Shown: positions 1 through 6,200, numbered from the stretch's first letter. The stretch: 20,272 nt of DNA from an uncultured Eubacteriales bacterium (GCA_905195005.1 CAJJUC010000021.1:1-20272), one strand, 5' to 3'. Numbers and translations: made by a program. Notes: generated from the sequence alone by a model not told the origin.

Positions 1-283
1 ACTCCATAATAACGTTTCCGTCATCCGTGGGAGAAATGAAGCTGTCGTGTTTTTCAGCCGTAATACCCGTCATCGGCTGAAACCAATGTGTGAAATGCGT
101 TGCACCGTTTTCAATCGCCCAATCCTTCATGGAATTTGCAACAACGTTTGCAACATTTATGTCAAGTCTTTTGCCGTCCTTAATCGCTTTCTGCATCGAC
201 TTGTAGATTTCCTTCGGAAGTCTTTCCTTCATTGTCGATGCGTTAAAAACCTTTTTTCCGAACATTTCCGTTACGCTGCTCAT
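1..283 (-). CDS. glnN: Type III glutamine synthetase, N-terminal part (gene runs off the left edge)
   Basis: The 94 visible codons begin MSSVTEMFGKKVFNASTMKE and continue through KDWAIENGATHFTHWFQPMTG to a region reading KHDSFISPTDDGNVIME. These are hallmark N-terminal stretches of the large type III (GlnN) glutamine synthetases (about 700 residues), which make glutamine from glutamate, ammonia and ATP in the cytoplasm. The start is the ATG at 283-281, with an AAAGGAGTT ribosome binding site at 299-291, seven bases upstream. The gene lacks its 3' end only because the window stops. It has its own consensus promoter and a strong hairpin in a short leader, and it diverges from lexA. Family assignment is firm; catalytic residues are outside the window. 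Confidence 0.93.
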   Translation of the reverse strand, partial: MSSVTEMFGKKVFNASTMKERLPKEIYKSMQKAIKDGKRLDINVANVVANSMKDWAIENGATHFTHWFQPMTGITAEKHDSFISPTDDGNVIME

Positions 284-301
284 TAAAAACAACTCCTTTA
301 T

Positions 302-319
302 AATAATTGATCAATTATT
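302..319. repeat. 18-bp perfect AT-rich palindrome in the glnN leader
   Basis: AATAATTGATCAATTATT is a perfect dyad with no spacer. It lies between the U-run of the leader hairpin and the glnN ribosome binding site. It could be an operator for a dimeric regulator bound just downstream of the start of transcription, or a weak RNA hairpin near the binding site. Function is inferred only. Confidence 0.5.
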
Positions 320-326
320 TGTGAAT

Positions 327-380
327 AAAAAAAGGCAAAGACACAGAAGAACTTTAATATTCTTCGGCGTCTTTGCCTTT
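327..380 (-). terminator. Terminator-like hairpin at the 5' end of glnN mRNA (possible attenuator)
   Basis: On the minus strand a 12-base arm AAAGGCAAAGAC (380-369) pairs perfectly with GTCTTTGCCTTT (342-331). The stem continues through a partly paired GCC/TGT patch into GAAGAA/TTCTTC, and closes with an 8-base loop. It is followed directly by a run of T (333-327), the form of an intrinsic terminator. It begins about four bases after the predicted start of transcription and ends about 45 bases before the glnN start codon. Confidence 0.7.
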
Positions 381-389
381 GATGTGTGT

Positions 390-418
390 ATTATAGCACC
401 GCTTATATGCTTTGTCAA
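390..418 (-). promoter_or_regulatory. Consensus sigma-A promoter of glnN
   Basis: On the minus strand TTGACA (418-413) and TATAAT (395-390) are separated by exactly 17 bases. Both hexamers are perfect consensus. The predicted transcription start is near 383, so the leader is about 100 bases and opens with the hairpin. Confidence 0.85.
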
Positions 419-526
419 CACTTTTCGCGGATTTTTTCTCTTTTTGTTATTTTGCACATTTTATTTCTCGAAAAAGCGCAATCGGATAAGCACATTTAAC
501 AATGCACAAAAAAGAATAATTTTTTC

Positions 527-540
527 CGAACAATTGTTTG
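527..540. promoter_or_regulatory. SOS box (LexA operator) of lexA
   Basis: CGAACAATTGTTTG matches the Gram-positive SOS box CGAAC-N4-GTTYG. It overlaps the -35 element of the lexA promoter, as expected for LexA autorepression. Confidence 0.85.
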
Positions 541-566
541 CATTTTGCCGCAGCGTATGTTATAAT
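538..566 (+). promoter_or_regulatory. lexA promoter with extended -10
   Basis: TTGCAT (538-543), a 17-base spacer and TATAAT (561-566), with an upstream TG (extended -10) at 558-559. The -35 overlaps the SOS box. The ribosome binding site GGAGGG at 586-591 precedes the ATG at 599. Confidence 0.8.
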
Positions 567-598
567 AAAGAAAATAAGGCTTTTCGGAGGGATGTTTT

Positions 599-1213
599 AT
601 GCCGGTTAATATTGATAAACAAAATCAGATTCTTTCCTTTATAGAGCAGCAGATTGAAGAAAAGGGGTTTCCGCCGACAGTGCGTGAAATCTGCGAGGCA
701 GTGGGTTTAAACTCGCCGTCCACGGTGCACGGTTATCTCAAAAGGCTTGAAAAAAACGGACTGCTGACGAAAACGCGCGGCAGCTCGCGCGGACTTAAGC
801 TCACGGGCGGTCTGCACAACATTTCCGCAATGGAAAAGGAATACCTTGACGTTCCCGTGATAGGACGCGTCAGCGCAGGGCAACCGATTCTGGCGGAGGA
901 AAATCTTGAAAGAACATTTCCGCTGCCGATGGACTTTGCGCGCAAGGGAGATGTTTTCATGCTGCATGTCCGCGGCGAAAGCATGATTAACGCCGGGATT
1001 CTTGACGGCGATTATGTTATTGTTGAAAAATGCGAAACGGCGCGAAACGGCGAAATGGTTGTTGCACTTGTTGACGACAGCGCAACCGTGAAAACCTTTT
1101 ATAAGGAAAACGGTCATTTCAGGCTTCAGCCGGAGAACGATTATATGGAGCCGATAATTGTTGACAGCGTTGCGATTCTCGGAAAAGTTGTCGGCGTTTA
1201 CAGACTTTATTAA
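599..1213 (+). CDS. lexA: LexA repressor, SOS response autoprotease
   Basis: This 204-residue protein has the full LexA layout. The N-terminal winged helix-turn-helix (about 1-65) contains a segment reading GFPPTVREICEAVGLNS. The self-cleavage site Ala93-Gly94 lies in RVSAGQPI, nucleophile Ser128 in RGESM, and general base Lys165 in ATVKTF. LexA represses DNA damage genes and cleaves itself when activated RecA filaments form. Length and residue positions are almost those of Bacillus subtilis LexA. Its promoter carries an SOS box, so it is autoregulated. The ArsR gene starts 12 bases after its stop with no promoter between them, so the two are probably co-transcribed. Confidence 0.97.
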   Translation: MPVNIDKQNQILSFIEQQIEEKGFPPTVREICEAVGLNSPSTVHGYLKRLEKNGLLTKTRGSSRGLKLTGGLHNISAMEKEYLDVPVIGRVSAGQPILAEENLERTFPLPMDFARKGDVFMLHVRGESMINAGILDGDYVIVEKCETARNGEMVVALVDDSATVKTFYKENGHFRLQPENDYMEPIIVDSVAILGKVVGVYRLY

Positions 1214-1225
1214 GGGGGCATTTTA

Positions 1226-1603
1226 ATGGCTGACAGGGATTTATGCTGCGAAACCGCGCTTGTGCACGAGGATTCTGTTAAAAAAGTGCGTGCCGACATG
1301 CTTCCGGAGGCAGACATTGCGGCAATTTCCGAAATTTTTAAAATTATAGGCGACCCGACGCGCGCGCGCATTGTGTGGGCTCTTGACCGTTATGAGCTTT
1401 GTGTGTGCGACCTTGCCGCCGCGCTCGACATGACGAAATCCGCCATTTCTCACCAGCTCAGCACGCTTAAGCAGTACCGCGTTGTAAAGGCGCGGCGTGA
1501 CGGAAAAAACGTTTACTACAGTCTTGACGACCAGCATGTTACCGATATGTTTGAAATTGCAATTGCGCATATAAAACATCGGGACGATGAACACCGCGGC
1601 TGA
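1226..1603 (+). CDS. CadC/SmtB-type ArsR-family metal-sensing repressor
   Basis: This is a 125-residue winged-helix protein. It carries the CadC-type alpha3 metal motif ELCVCDLA (Cys59, Cys61) with N-terminal Cys7 and Cys8. It also has a complete alpha5 site Asp102-x-His104-x10-His115-xx-His118, the same spacing as the zinc site of SmtB. The recognition helix lies around KSAISHQLSTLK (71-82). Proteins of this type leave DNA when Zn(II), Cd(II) or Pb(II) binds. The ATG at 1226 is preceded by AAGGGGG. It lies 12 bases after lexA and about 110 bases before the efflux ATPase, whose promoter holds two palindromes fitting this family. The target assignment is inferred from context; the exact metal is unknown. 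Confidence 0.92.
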   Translation: MADRDLCCETALVHEDSVKKVRADMLPEADIAAISEIFKIIGDPTRARIVWALDRYELCVCDLAAALDMTKSAISHQLSTLKQYRVVKARRDGKNVYYSLDDQHVTDMFEIAIAHIKHRDDEHRG

Positions 1604-1630
1604 ATTTTTTAAAAAATTTTCAAAAAAGTA
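1603..1630 (+). promoter_or_regulatory. AT-only tract, UP-element-like
   Basis: An almost pure A/T stretch with a self-complementary centre (AATTTTTTAAAAAATT at 1603-1618) ends right at the -35 of the ATPase promoter. This resembles an UP element contacted by the RNA polymerase alpha subunit. It lacks a GC stem, so I do not read it as a terminator for the upstream gene. Confidence 0.35.
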
Positions 1631-1660
1631 TTGACAAATGAACAACTGTTCAACTATAAT
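1631..1660 (+). promoter_or_regulatory. Promoter of the metal efflux ATPase
   Basis: TTGACA (1631-1636) and TATAAT (1655-1660), both perfect, are separated by 18 bases. The predicted start is near 1667. The first operator palindrome fills the spacer and the second lies just after +1. Confidence 0.85.
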
Positions 1661-1686
1661 AGCATTAGTTGAACAGTTGTTCATTT
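1636..1686. promoter_or_regulatory. Nested double operator of the metal efflux ATPase
   Basis: There are two perfect palindromes, TGAACA-AC-TGTTCA (1639-1652) and TGAACA-GT-TGTTCA (1670-1683). Each is a 6-2-6 dyad of the SmtB/CadC operator type. They also form the arms of a larger perfect inverted repeat, 1636-1656 against 1666-1686 (21 bp each), with centres 31 bp apart, about three helical turns. One dyad lies between -35 and -10, the other at about +4 to +17, so a bound repressor would block the promoter. Confidence 0.85.
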
Positions 1687-1715
1687 GTTCATTTTTAAAG
1701 AGAGTGGTGATTTAT

Positions 1716-3599
1716 ATGTCGGAGGAATTAAGAGAGGATATTCGCAAAATAGGCATTTCGGCTGTGCTGCTTGCAGCGGTTATGCTGCTTGACAGATTTT
1801 TAAATCTGCCGATATGGGCAGCGCTTCTGCTTTATCTTATTCCATATCTCACGGTTGGCTTTGAGGTTTTGAAGGAAGCCGCCGAAAATATTGCTGAAGG
1901 AGAGTTTCTTGACGAGGACTTTCTCATGTGCATCGCAACTGTCGGCGCGCTTATAATCGGATTTATTCCGGGCTGCGAGCCGCAGTTTGCCGAAGCGGTT
2001 TTCGTAATGCTTTTCTTCCAGGTCGGAGAATTGTTTGAAGAAATTGCCGAGGGCAGAAGCAGAAAAAGCATTTCGCAGCTTATGAACATGCGTCCTGACG
2101 AGGCAAATGTTGAGCGCGGAGGAAAAGTGCTGACGGTTGACCCTCAGTCGGTTGAAGTCGGAGAAATCGTGGTTGTGAGGCCGGGAGAAAAAATCCCGAT
2201 GGACGGCGTTATTGTGAGCGGTGAATCATCGCTTGACACAGTTGCCCTCACCGGAGAAAGTCTGCCGCGCGATGTGCGCGAGGGTGACGACATTATTTCG
2301 GGCTGCGTAAATCTTTCGGGACTTTTGCGTGTCCGCGTAACAAAAAGCTTCGGAGAATCCACAGCCTCCAAAATACTCGGCCTTGTGGAAAATGCGTCCG
2401 AAAACAAATCAAAAAGTGAAAACTTTATAACTGTTTTCGCCCGTTATTACACGCCTGCGGTTGTTTTCTCCGCGCTGGCTCTGGCGCTTCTTCCGCCGCT
2501 CTTTTCGGGGCATTTCCTTACAAGCTTCGGAACATGGCTCGGCAGGGCGCTCACATTTCTGGTTGTATCGTGCCCGTGCGCACTTGTCGTTTCCGTTCCG
2601 CTCACGTTTTTCGGCGGAATCGGCGGAGCATCGCGCCACGGTATACTTATTAAGGGCTCGAACTATATGGAAACGCTTTCGCGCGCAGGAACGGTTGTGT
2701 TCGACAAGACGGGCACGCTCACAAAAGGCGTGTTCGAGGTTTCGGCAATTCACCCCGAAAAGCTGGATAAAAACGCTCTTCTTCATCTTGCGGCACATGT
2801 TGAGCGTTACTCGACCCACCCGATTGCCGTTTCACTCCGCCAGGCTTACGGAAATGAGGACGATGGCTGCGAAATCACCGATGTCAAGGAATATTCGGGA
2901 AGCGGAATCGGCGCCGTTGTCAACGGGCACAAGGTTTATGTCGGCAATGACAAAATGATGGCTGAGATCGGGCTTTCAGCAAAAAGCTGTCACAAAACAG
3001 GTACAATCGTTCATGTTGCGGTTGACGGAGAATATGCCGGGCACATCGTTATTTCTGACGCGGTTAAGCCCGATGCTTCCAAAGCAGTCCGTACACTTAA
3101 GGCAGCCGGCGTTGAAAAAACGGTTATGCTCACCGGTGACCGCGATGATGTTGCAAAACAGGTTGCCGCACAGCTTAAACTTGACGAATACCATGCCGAG
3201 CTGATGCCGGGCGATAAGGTCAAATATGTTGAAAAGCTCATCGGTACAACCTCCGCCGGGAAATCGCTGCTTTTTGTCGGCGACGGAATAAACGATGCAC
3301 CCGTGCTTGCACGCGCCGATGTCGGCGTTGCAATGGGCGCAATGGGTTCTGAGGCTGCCATCGAAGCGGCTGACGTTGTTCTCATGGACGACAAGCCGTC
3401 AAAGATTGCACTCGCAATCAGAATTGCCGCAAAAACCATCCGCATTGCGCGCGAAAATATTATTTTTGCAATTGCAGTTAAGCTTGCCGTGCTTCTGCTT
3501 GCCGCTTTCGGCTTCGCTCCGATGTGGCTCGCTGTGTTTGCCGATGTGGGCGTTATGGTGCTCGCCGTTATGAACGCCGCGCGCACATTGACAGAATAA
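1716..3599 (+). CDS. P1B-2-type heavy-metal efflux ATPase (Zn/Cd/Pb), no N-terminal metal-binding domain
   Basis: This 627-residue ZntA/CadA-family pump moves Zn(II), Cd(II) or Pb(II) out of the cytoplasm using ATP. Visible motifs are actuator TGES (179-182), transmembrane metal site Cys286-Pro-Cys288, phosphorylation site Asp330 in DKTGTLTKG, nucleotide-binding His368-Pro369, and hinge GDGIND (522-527). Lys589 and Asp610 in the last two membrane helices have the same 21-residue spacing as the paired Lys/Asp of ZntA, which marks the divalent P1B-2 class. The N-terminus has no CxxC metal-binding domain, so the protein is shorter than ZntA. I chose the ATG at 1716, with GGTGA upstream. An in-frame ATG at 1638 falls inside the operator and before the predicted transcription start. 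Confidence 0.95.
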   Translation: MSEELREDIRKIGISAVLLAAVMLLDRFLNLPIWAALLLYLIPYLTVGFEVLKEAAENIAEGEFLDEDFLMCIATVGALIIGFIPGCEPQFAEAVFVMLFFQVGELFEEIAEGRSRKSISQLMNMRPDEANVERGGKVLTVDPQSVEVGEIVVVRPGEKIPMDGVIVSGESSLDTVALTGESLPRDVREGDDIISGCVNLSGLLRVRVTKSFGESTASKILGLVENASENKSKSENFITVFARYYTPAVVFSALALALLPPLFSGHFLTSFGTWLGRALTFLVVSCPCALVVSVPLTFFGGIGGASRHGILIKGSNYMETLSRAGTVVFDKTGTLTKGVFEVSAIHPEKLDKNALLHLAAHVERYSTHPIAVSLRQAYGNEDDGCEITDVKEYSGSGIGAVVNGHKVYVGNDKMMAEIGLSAKSCHKTGTIVHVAVDGEYAGHIVISDAVKPDASKAVRTLKAAGVEKTVMLTGDRDDVAKQVAAQLKLDEYHAELMPGDKVKYVEKLIGTTSAGKSLLFVGDGINDAPVLARADVGVAMGAMGSEAAIEAADVVLMDDKPSKIALAIRIAAKTIRIARENIIFAIAVKLAVLLLAAFGFAPMWLAVFADVGVMVLAVMNAARTLTE

Positions 3600-3606
3600 T
3601 TTCGGT

Positions 3607-3653
3607 AATAACAAATGGCGAGCCTCACTGTCTGAGGCTCGCCATTTGTTATT
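3607..3653. terminator. Bidirectional hairpin terminator between convergent genes
   Basis: A perfect 21-bp stem (3607-3627 with 3633-3653) closes a 5-base loop CTGTC, just after the ATPase stop. The 3' side is T-rich in both directions but is not a clean U-run. It touches the stop codon of the convergent gene at 3653, so it probably serves both transcripts. Confidence 0.8.
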
Positions 3654-4096
3654 TATTGTATAGTTTCACAGCTGCTGACCAGGCGGCTGTTTTTTTCGCC
3701 CGTAAATGTCAGCTTTTCGCACACGGTATACATTTCACCGGCACTGTCAGTCTGATGATAGGTGATAACCGCAGTATCTCCTAATGACACTATATCAAAT
3801 CCGACAGTCTGCGGACTTGAGTACCCGATAACAAAATTCCAATTCTCATCGCCGATATACTCTTTCTGATTTTCAATGAACTGCCGCTGCATATCGCCCG
3901 TCATCATTTTATAACGTGCCAGCCCGTCTCTTTCAGCCAGCGCCTGCGCCCAAACGCGCACCTTTTCGTATTGCGCACGGTCATCGTAAATATCTCCGCC
4001 GCCATTGGGAAGTGAACCAAGCCAAAATGCCGCAGCCGAGGTTGAAACCGATAACGCCGCAAAAAGTGCAATTAGTCTGCCGGTGATTTTTTTCAT
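3653..4096 (-). CDS. Small exported protein of unknown function
   Basis: The product has 147 residues. The N-terminus MKKITGRLIALFAALSVSTS is a basic start followed by a hydrophobic segment ending near AAAF, consistent with a signal peptide or a single membrane anchor. The rest is soluble, with a helical part (about 35-75, WAQALAERDGLARYKMMTGD) and a strand-rich part (VGFDIVSLGDTAVITYHQT). From memory this arrangement resembles clostridial NTF2-like extracellular domains found near sensor or peptidase proteins, but I do not recognise the family with confidence. I chose ATG 4096 because AAGGGGGAG (4110-4102) is five bases upstream; GTG at 4099 would be too close. It follows ugd by 66 bases on the same strand. 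Confidence 0.7.
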   Translation of the reverse strand: MKKITGRLIALFAALSVSTSAAAFWLGSLPNGGGDIYDDRAQYEKVRVWAQALAERDGLARYKMMTGDMQRQFIENQKEYIGDENWNFVIGYSSPQTVGFDIVSLGDTAVITYHQTDSAGEMYTVCEKLTFTGEKNSRLVSSCETIQ

Positions 4097-4136
4097 CACA
4101 ACTCCCCCTTACTATTAAGTTTGTTTTGGTATCAAG

Positions 4137-4165
4137 CAGGCATAAAAGACTTGTTTGCATGCCTG
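4137..4165 (-). other. Short hairpin just after ugd
   Basis: CAGGCAT and ATGCCTG (7 bp) flank a 15-base loop immediately after the ugd stop. No U-run follows, so it is at best a weak terminator or a processing signal between ugd and the next gene. Confidence 0.3.
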
Positions 4166-5350
4166 TTAATCCCTGAAATATAAATCCCTTGTATAAACCT
4201 TATCCAGAACGTCCGCAATGTCGTCACTGTATCGATTTGCAATTATAACATCGCTGATTTGCTTAAATTCATCGAGGCTGCGGATAACTCTGGAATTAAA
4301 GAACTTATCGTCTGCAAGCGTCGGCTCGTACACAACCACCTCAATACCCTTTGCTTTAATCCGCTTCATAACCCCCTGAATCGACGAGGCGCGGAAATTA
4401 TCCGAGTTGGATTTCATCGTCAGGCGATAAACACCCACAATGCTCGGATTTTTCGCAATTATTCTGTCAGCGATAAAATCCTTTCTTGTCCTGTTGGCGT
4501 CAACAATTGCCGCAATAATATTGTTCGGCACATCGTTATAATTTGCAAGCAGCTGTTTCGTGTCCTTCGGCAGGCAGTATCCGCCGTATCCGAAGGACGG
4601 ATTATTATAGTGGCTGCCGATTCTCGGGTCGAGCCCGACGCCCTCTATTATCTGCTTTGTATCAAGTCCGCGCACCTCCGCATACGTGTCAAGCTCGTTA
4701 AAGTAGGCAACGCGCAGCGCAAGATATGTGTTTGAAAACAGTTTGACAGCCTCCGCCTCGGTAAAGCCCATAAACAGGGTCGGAATATTCTCCTTTATCG
4801 CGCCCTGCCGCAGAAGCTGCGCAAAGGTTTTTGCGGCTTTCACGGATTTTTCGTCAGCTTCATCCGTACCGACAATAATTCTGCTCGGGTACAGATTGTC
4901 ATACAGCGCCTTGCTTTCGCGCAGAAATTCCGGGCTGAAAAGGATTTTATCGGTGTTGTACCTCTCGCGTACCTGTGCGGTATAGCCCACGGGAACGGTT
5001 GACTTTATAATCATATATGCGGACGGATTGCTTTTTATAACCAGCTCAATAACCGCCTCGACAGCCGAGGTATCGAAATAATTTTTGTGAGGATCATAAT
5101 TTGTCGGCGCGGCAATCACAACATAATCCGCGTCCTTATATGCGCTTTCCGCGTCGAGCGTCGCCGTGAGGTCAAGCTCCTTTGTTTTAAGATATTCCTC
5201 AATTTCTTTATCCTGAATCGGTGAAATTCTGCTGTTGATTTTTTCAACCTTTTCCGCAATTATGTCCACCGCCGTAACGCAGTTGTGCTGCGAAAGCAAA
5301 ACTGCAATCGACATTCCGACATAACCTGTACCTGCAACCGCTATTTTCAT
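4166..5350 (-). CDS. ugd: UDP-glucose 6-dehydrogenase
   Basis: This 394-residue member of the UDP-glucose/GDP-mannose dehydrogenase family oxidises UDP-glucose to UDP-glucuronate with NAD+, supplying precursors for capsule and other surface polysaccharides. The N-terminal Rossmann motif is GTGYVG (MKIAVAGTGYVG), followed by the conserved segment SPEFLRESKALYDNLYPSRI. The catalytic Cys259 lies in FGYGGYCLPKDTKQL. The C-terminus ends VYTRDLYFRD, like the short streptococcal HasB-type enzymes. I chose ATG 5350 because GGAG sits six bases upstream; the earlier in-frame ATG at 5362 has no good ribosome binding site. No glycosyltransferases are adjacent in the window. The leader is about 465 bases long and AT-rich. 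Confidence 0.95.
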   Translation of the reverse strand: MKIAVAGTGYVGMSIAVLLSQHNCVTAVDIIAEKVEKINSRISPIQDKEIEEYLKTKELDLTATLDAESAYKDADYVVIAAPTNYDPHKNYFDTSAVEAVIELVIKSNPSAYMIIKSTVPVGYTAQVRERYNTDKILFSPEFLRESKALYDNLYPSRIIVGTDEADEKSVKAAKTFAQLLRQGAIKENIPTLFMGFTEAEAVKLFSNTYLALRVAYFNELDTYAEVRGLDTKQIIEGVGLDPRIGSHYNNPSFGYGGYCLPKDTKQLLANYNDVPNNIIAAIVDANRTRKDFIADRIIAKNPSIVGVYRLTMKSNSDNFRASSIQGVMKRIKAKGIEVVVYEPTLADDKFFNSRVIRSLDEFKQISDVIIANRYSDDIADVLDKVYTRDLYFRD

Positions 5351-5362
5351 TTTAATCTCCAT

Positions 5363-5822
5363 TCTGCCGCTAAATCGTCAGCACAAATAGGAATGAAAGC
5401 GCAGACTTGCGGCTGTTTTTTTGATATACTGTATTCGAGGAAAAATATACTGCAAAGCACTGTGAGGAATTGTGTGATGCTTCAGTCAATGTTTTCCTCC
5501 CTGCAATCCTTTTAATGAGTTTTTTATCTTAAAAGTTGTTTATCCTGTTTGCTGCGGTGTTGATGTTCACAAATCTTTCTTCATCGCAACCATTATCTCT
5601 ACTGCTTCGGATATACAACCAAACTATTCCCGCAAACGTTTTTCAACCTTTAACAATAATATTATTCGTTTTGCCGATTGGCTGACTCTTAACAACTGTA
5701 ATTTTGTTTCTGCTTTGCAAAAATTTCTTTATTGCAAGGTTTATTTGTTATGGAATTTTTTCTTTTTCCACTGTTTTTAATTTTTTCACGTTATCTTCCG
5801 AAATAATCAATTTAACACTTTT
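5363..5822 (-). other. Long AT-rich leader / intergenic region upstream of ugd
   Basis: About 460 bases between the predicted minus-strand promoter and ugd contain no recognisable gene. They are clearly richer in A and T than the genes around. One minus-strand reading frame runs from about 5740 down to 5520 with only a single internal TGA; its product resembles nothing I know. A possible 39-residue peptide frame lies at its 3' end. This could be an untranslated regulatory leader or the remains of decayed surface-polysaccharide genes. Confidence 0.5.
5370..5489 (-). CDS. Possible 39-residue leader peptide with TTG start
   Basis: An unusually strong ribosome binding site, AGGGAGGAAAACA, precedes a TTG at 5489. 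The frame encodes 39 residues, MTEASHNSSQCFAVYFSSNT at the start and a hydrophobic end ALSFLFVLTI, and stops with TAG at 5370. That is only 20 bases before the ugd start, close enough for translational coupling. I recognise no homologue. The ribosome binding site and position argue for translation; the lack of known relatives and the TTG start argue for caution. Confidence 0.35.
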   Translation of the reverse strand: MTEASHNSSQCFAVYFSSNTVYQKNSRKSALSFLFVLTI

Positions 5823-5851
5823 ATTATAACGCGATGTCCCCAAAAAGTCAA
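5823..5851 (-). promoter_or_regulatory. Sigma-A promoter for ugd (minus strand)
   Basis: On the minus strand TTGACT (5851-5846) and TATAAT (5828-5823) are 17 bases apart. The predicted start is near 5816, giving a leader of about 465 bases before ugd. It is back to back with the tRNA promoter. Confidence 0.75.
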
Positions 5852-5909
5852 GTTATATGTCCTGAGCGGCATTGTGTGAATCAAAAATCAAAAAAAGTGA
5901 AAAAAAGGC

Positions 5910-5938
5910 TTGACAATCGGCTCAAAAGCCGTTATACT
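5910..5938 (+). promoter_or_regulatory. Promoter of tRNA-Gln
   Basis: TTGACA (5910-5915) and TATACT (5933-5938) are 17 bases apart; the predicted start is near 5945. The spacer contains a small dyad GGCT-CAAA-AGCC (5919-5930). The short leader contains GTGTTC-N6-GAACAC (5945-5962), which can fold just ahead of the mature tRNA. Confidence 0.8.
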
Positions 5939-5968
5939 ATATAAGTGTTCCGATTTGAACACCTATAT

Positions 5969-6042
5969 TGCCGAATTGTGTAAGGGTAGCACGACAGACT
6001 CTGACTCTGTTTGTCTGGGTTCGAATCCTAGTTCGGCAACCA
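5969..6042 (+). tRNA. tRNA-Gln (anticodon CTG), CCA encoded
   Basis: The cloverleaf is complete. The acceptor stem is TGCCGAA (5969-5975) with TTCGGCA (6032-6038). The D stem is 3 bp (GTG/CAC), as is common in tRNA-Gln. The anticodon stem is ACAGA/TCTGT with loop CTCTGAC, placing anticodon CTG at 6001-6003. The T arm CTGGG-TTCGAAT-CCTAG and discriminator A are followed by an encoded CCA (6040-6042). It reads the CAG codon. The weak T1-A72 first pair also fits tRNA-Gln. Confidence 0.95.
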
Positions 6043-6044
6043 CT

Positions 6045-6072
6045 AAAAGCCCGATTATATCGGGCTTTTTTT
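6045..6072 (+). terminator. Intrinsic terminator of tRNA-Gln
   Basis: AAAAGCCCGAT (6045-6055) pairs with ATCGGGCTTTT (6059-6069) around a 3-base loop and runs into seven T (6066-6072). Confidence 0.92.
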
Positions 6073-6118
6073 GTGTCCGAAAATGCTTTTTCTAACATTT
6101 TTCCGGCATTCTATATGC

Positions 6119-6147
6119 TTAGGCATAACAGACTCGAACCCCATGCG
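6119..6147. repeat. Short dispersed repeat, copy 1
   Basis: The 21 bases at 6119-6139 (starting TTAGGCATAACAG) recur exactly at 20218-20238 in the same orientation. In both copies they are followed after a short spacer by CATGCG. Read on the minus strand the core contains GTTCGAGTC, like a tRNA T-loop, but no T stem can be formed. Confidence 0.6.
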
Positions 6148-6200
6148 GTTCAAAAAAATATTGGCAGACCAATTACCGTAAAGGAAAATGCATTTTAATT

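Noticed and set aside
1638..1715. In-frame ATG extending the metal ATPase by 26 residues
   Set aside because: It lies within the operator and before the predicted transcription start, and its sequence is just the translated palindromes; ATG 1716 has a ribosome binding site.
2409..2819. Long antisense reading frames within the ATPase, lexA, fabF and antiporter genes
   Set aside because: They have arginine/cysteine-rich, low-plausibility products and no ribosome binding sites, and lie opposite clearly conserved genes.
4097..4099. GTG start for the small exported protein
   Set aside because: It leaves only two bases to the ribosome binding site; the next codon, ATG 4096, is better placed.
5945..5962. 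GTGTTC-N6-GAACAC as an SOS box
   Set aside because: The half sites are in the reverse order (GTTC...GAAC) and wrongly spaced; it is more likely a small fold in the tRNA leader.
6121..6140. Minus-strand tRNA gene suggested by GTTCGAGTC
   Set aside because: The T stem cannot pair and no anticodon or D arm is found on either side.
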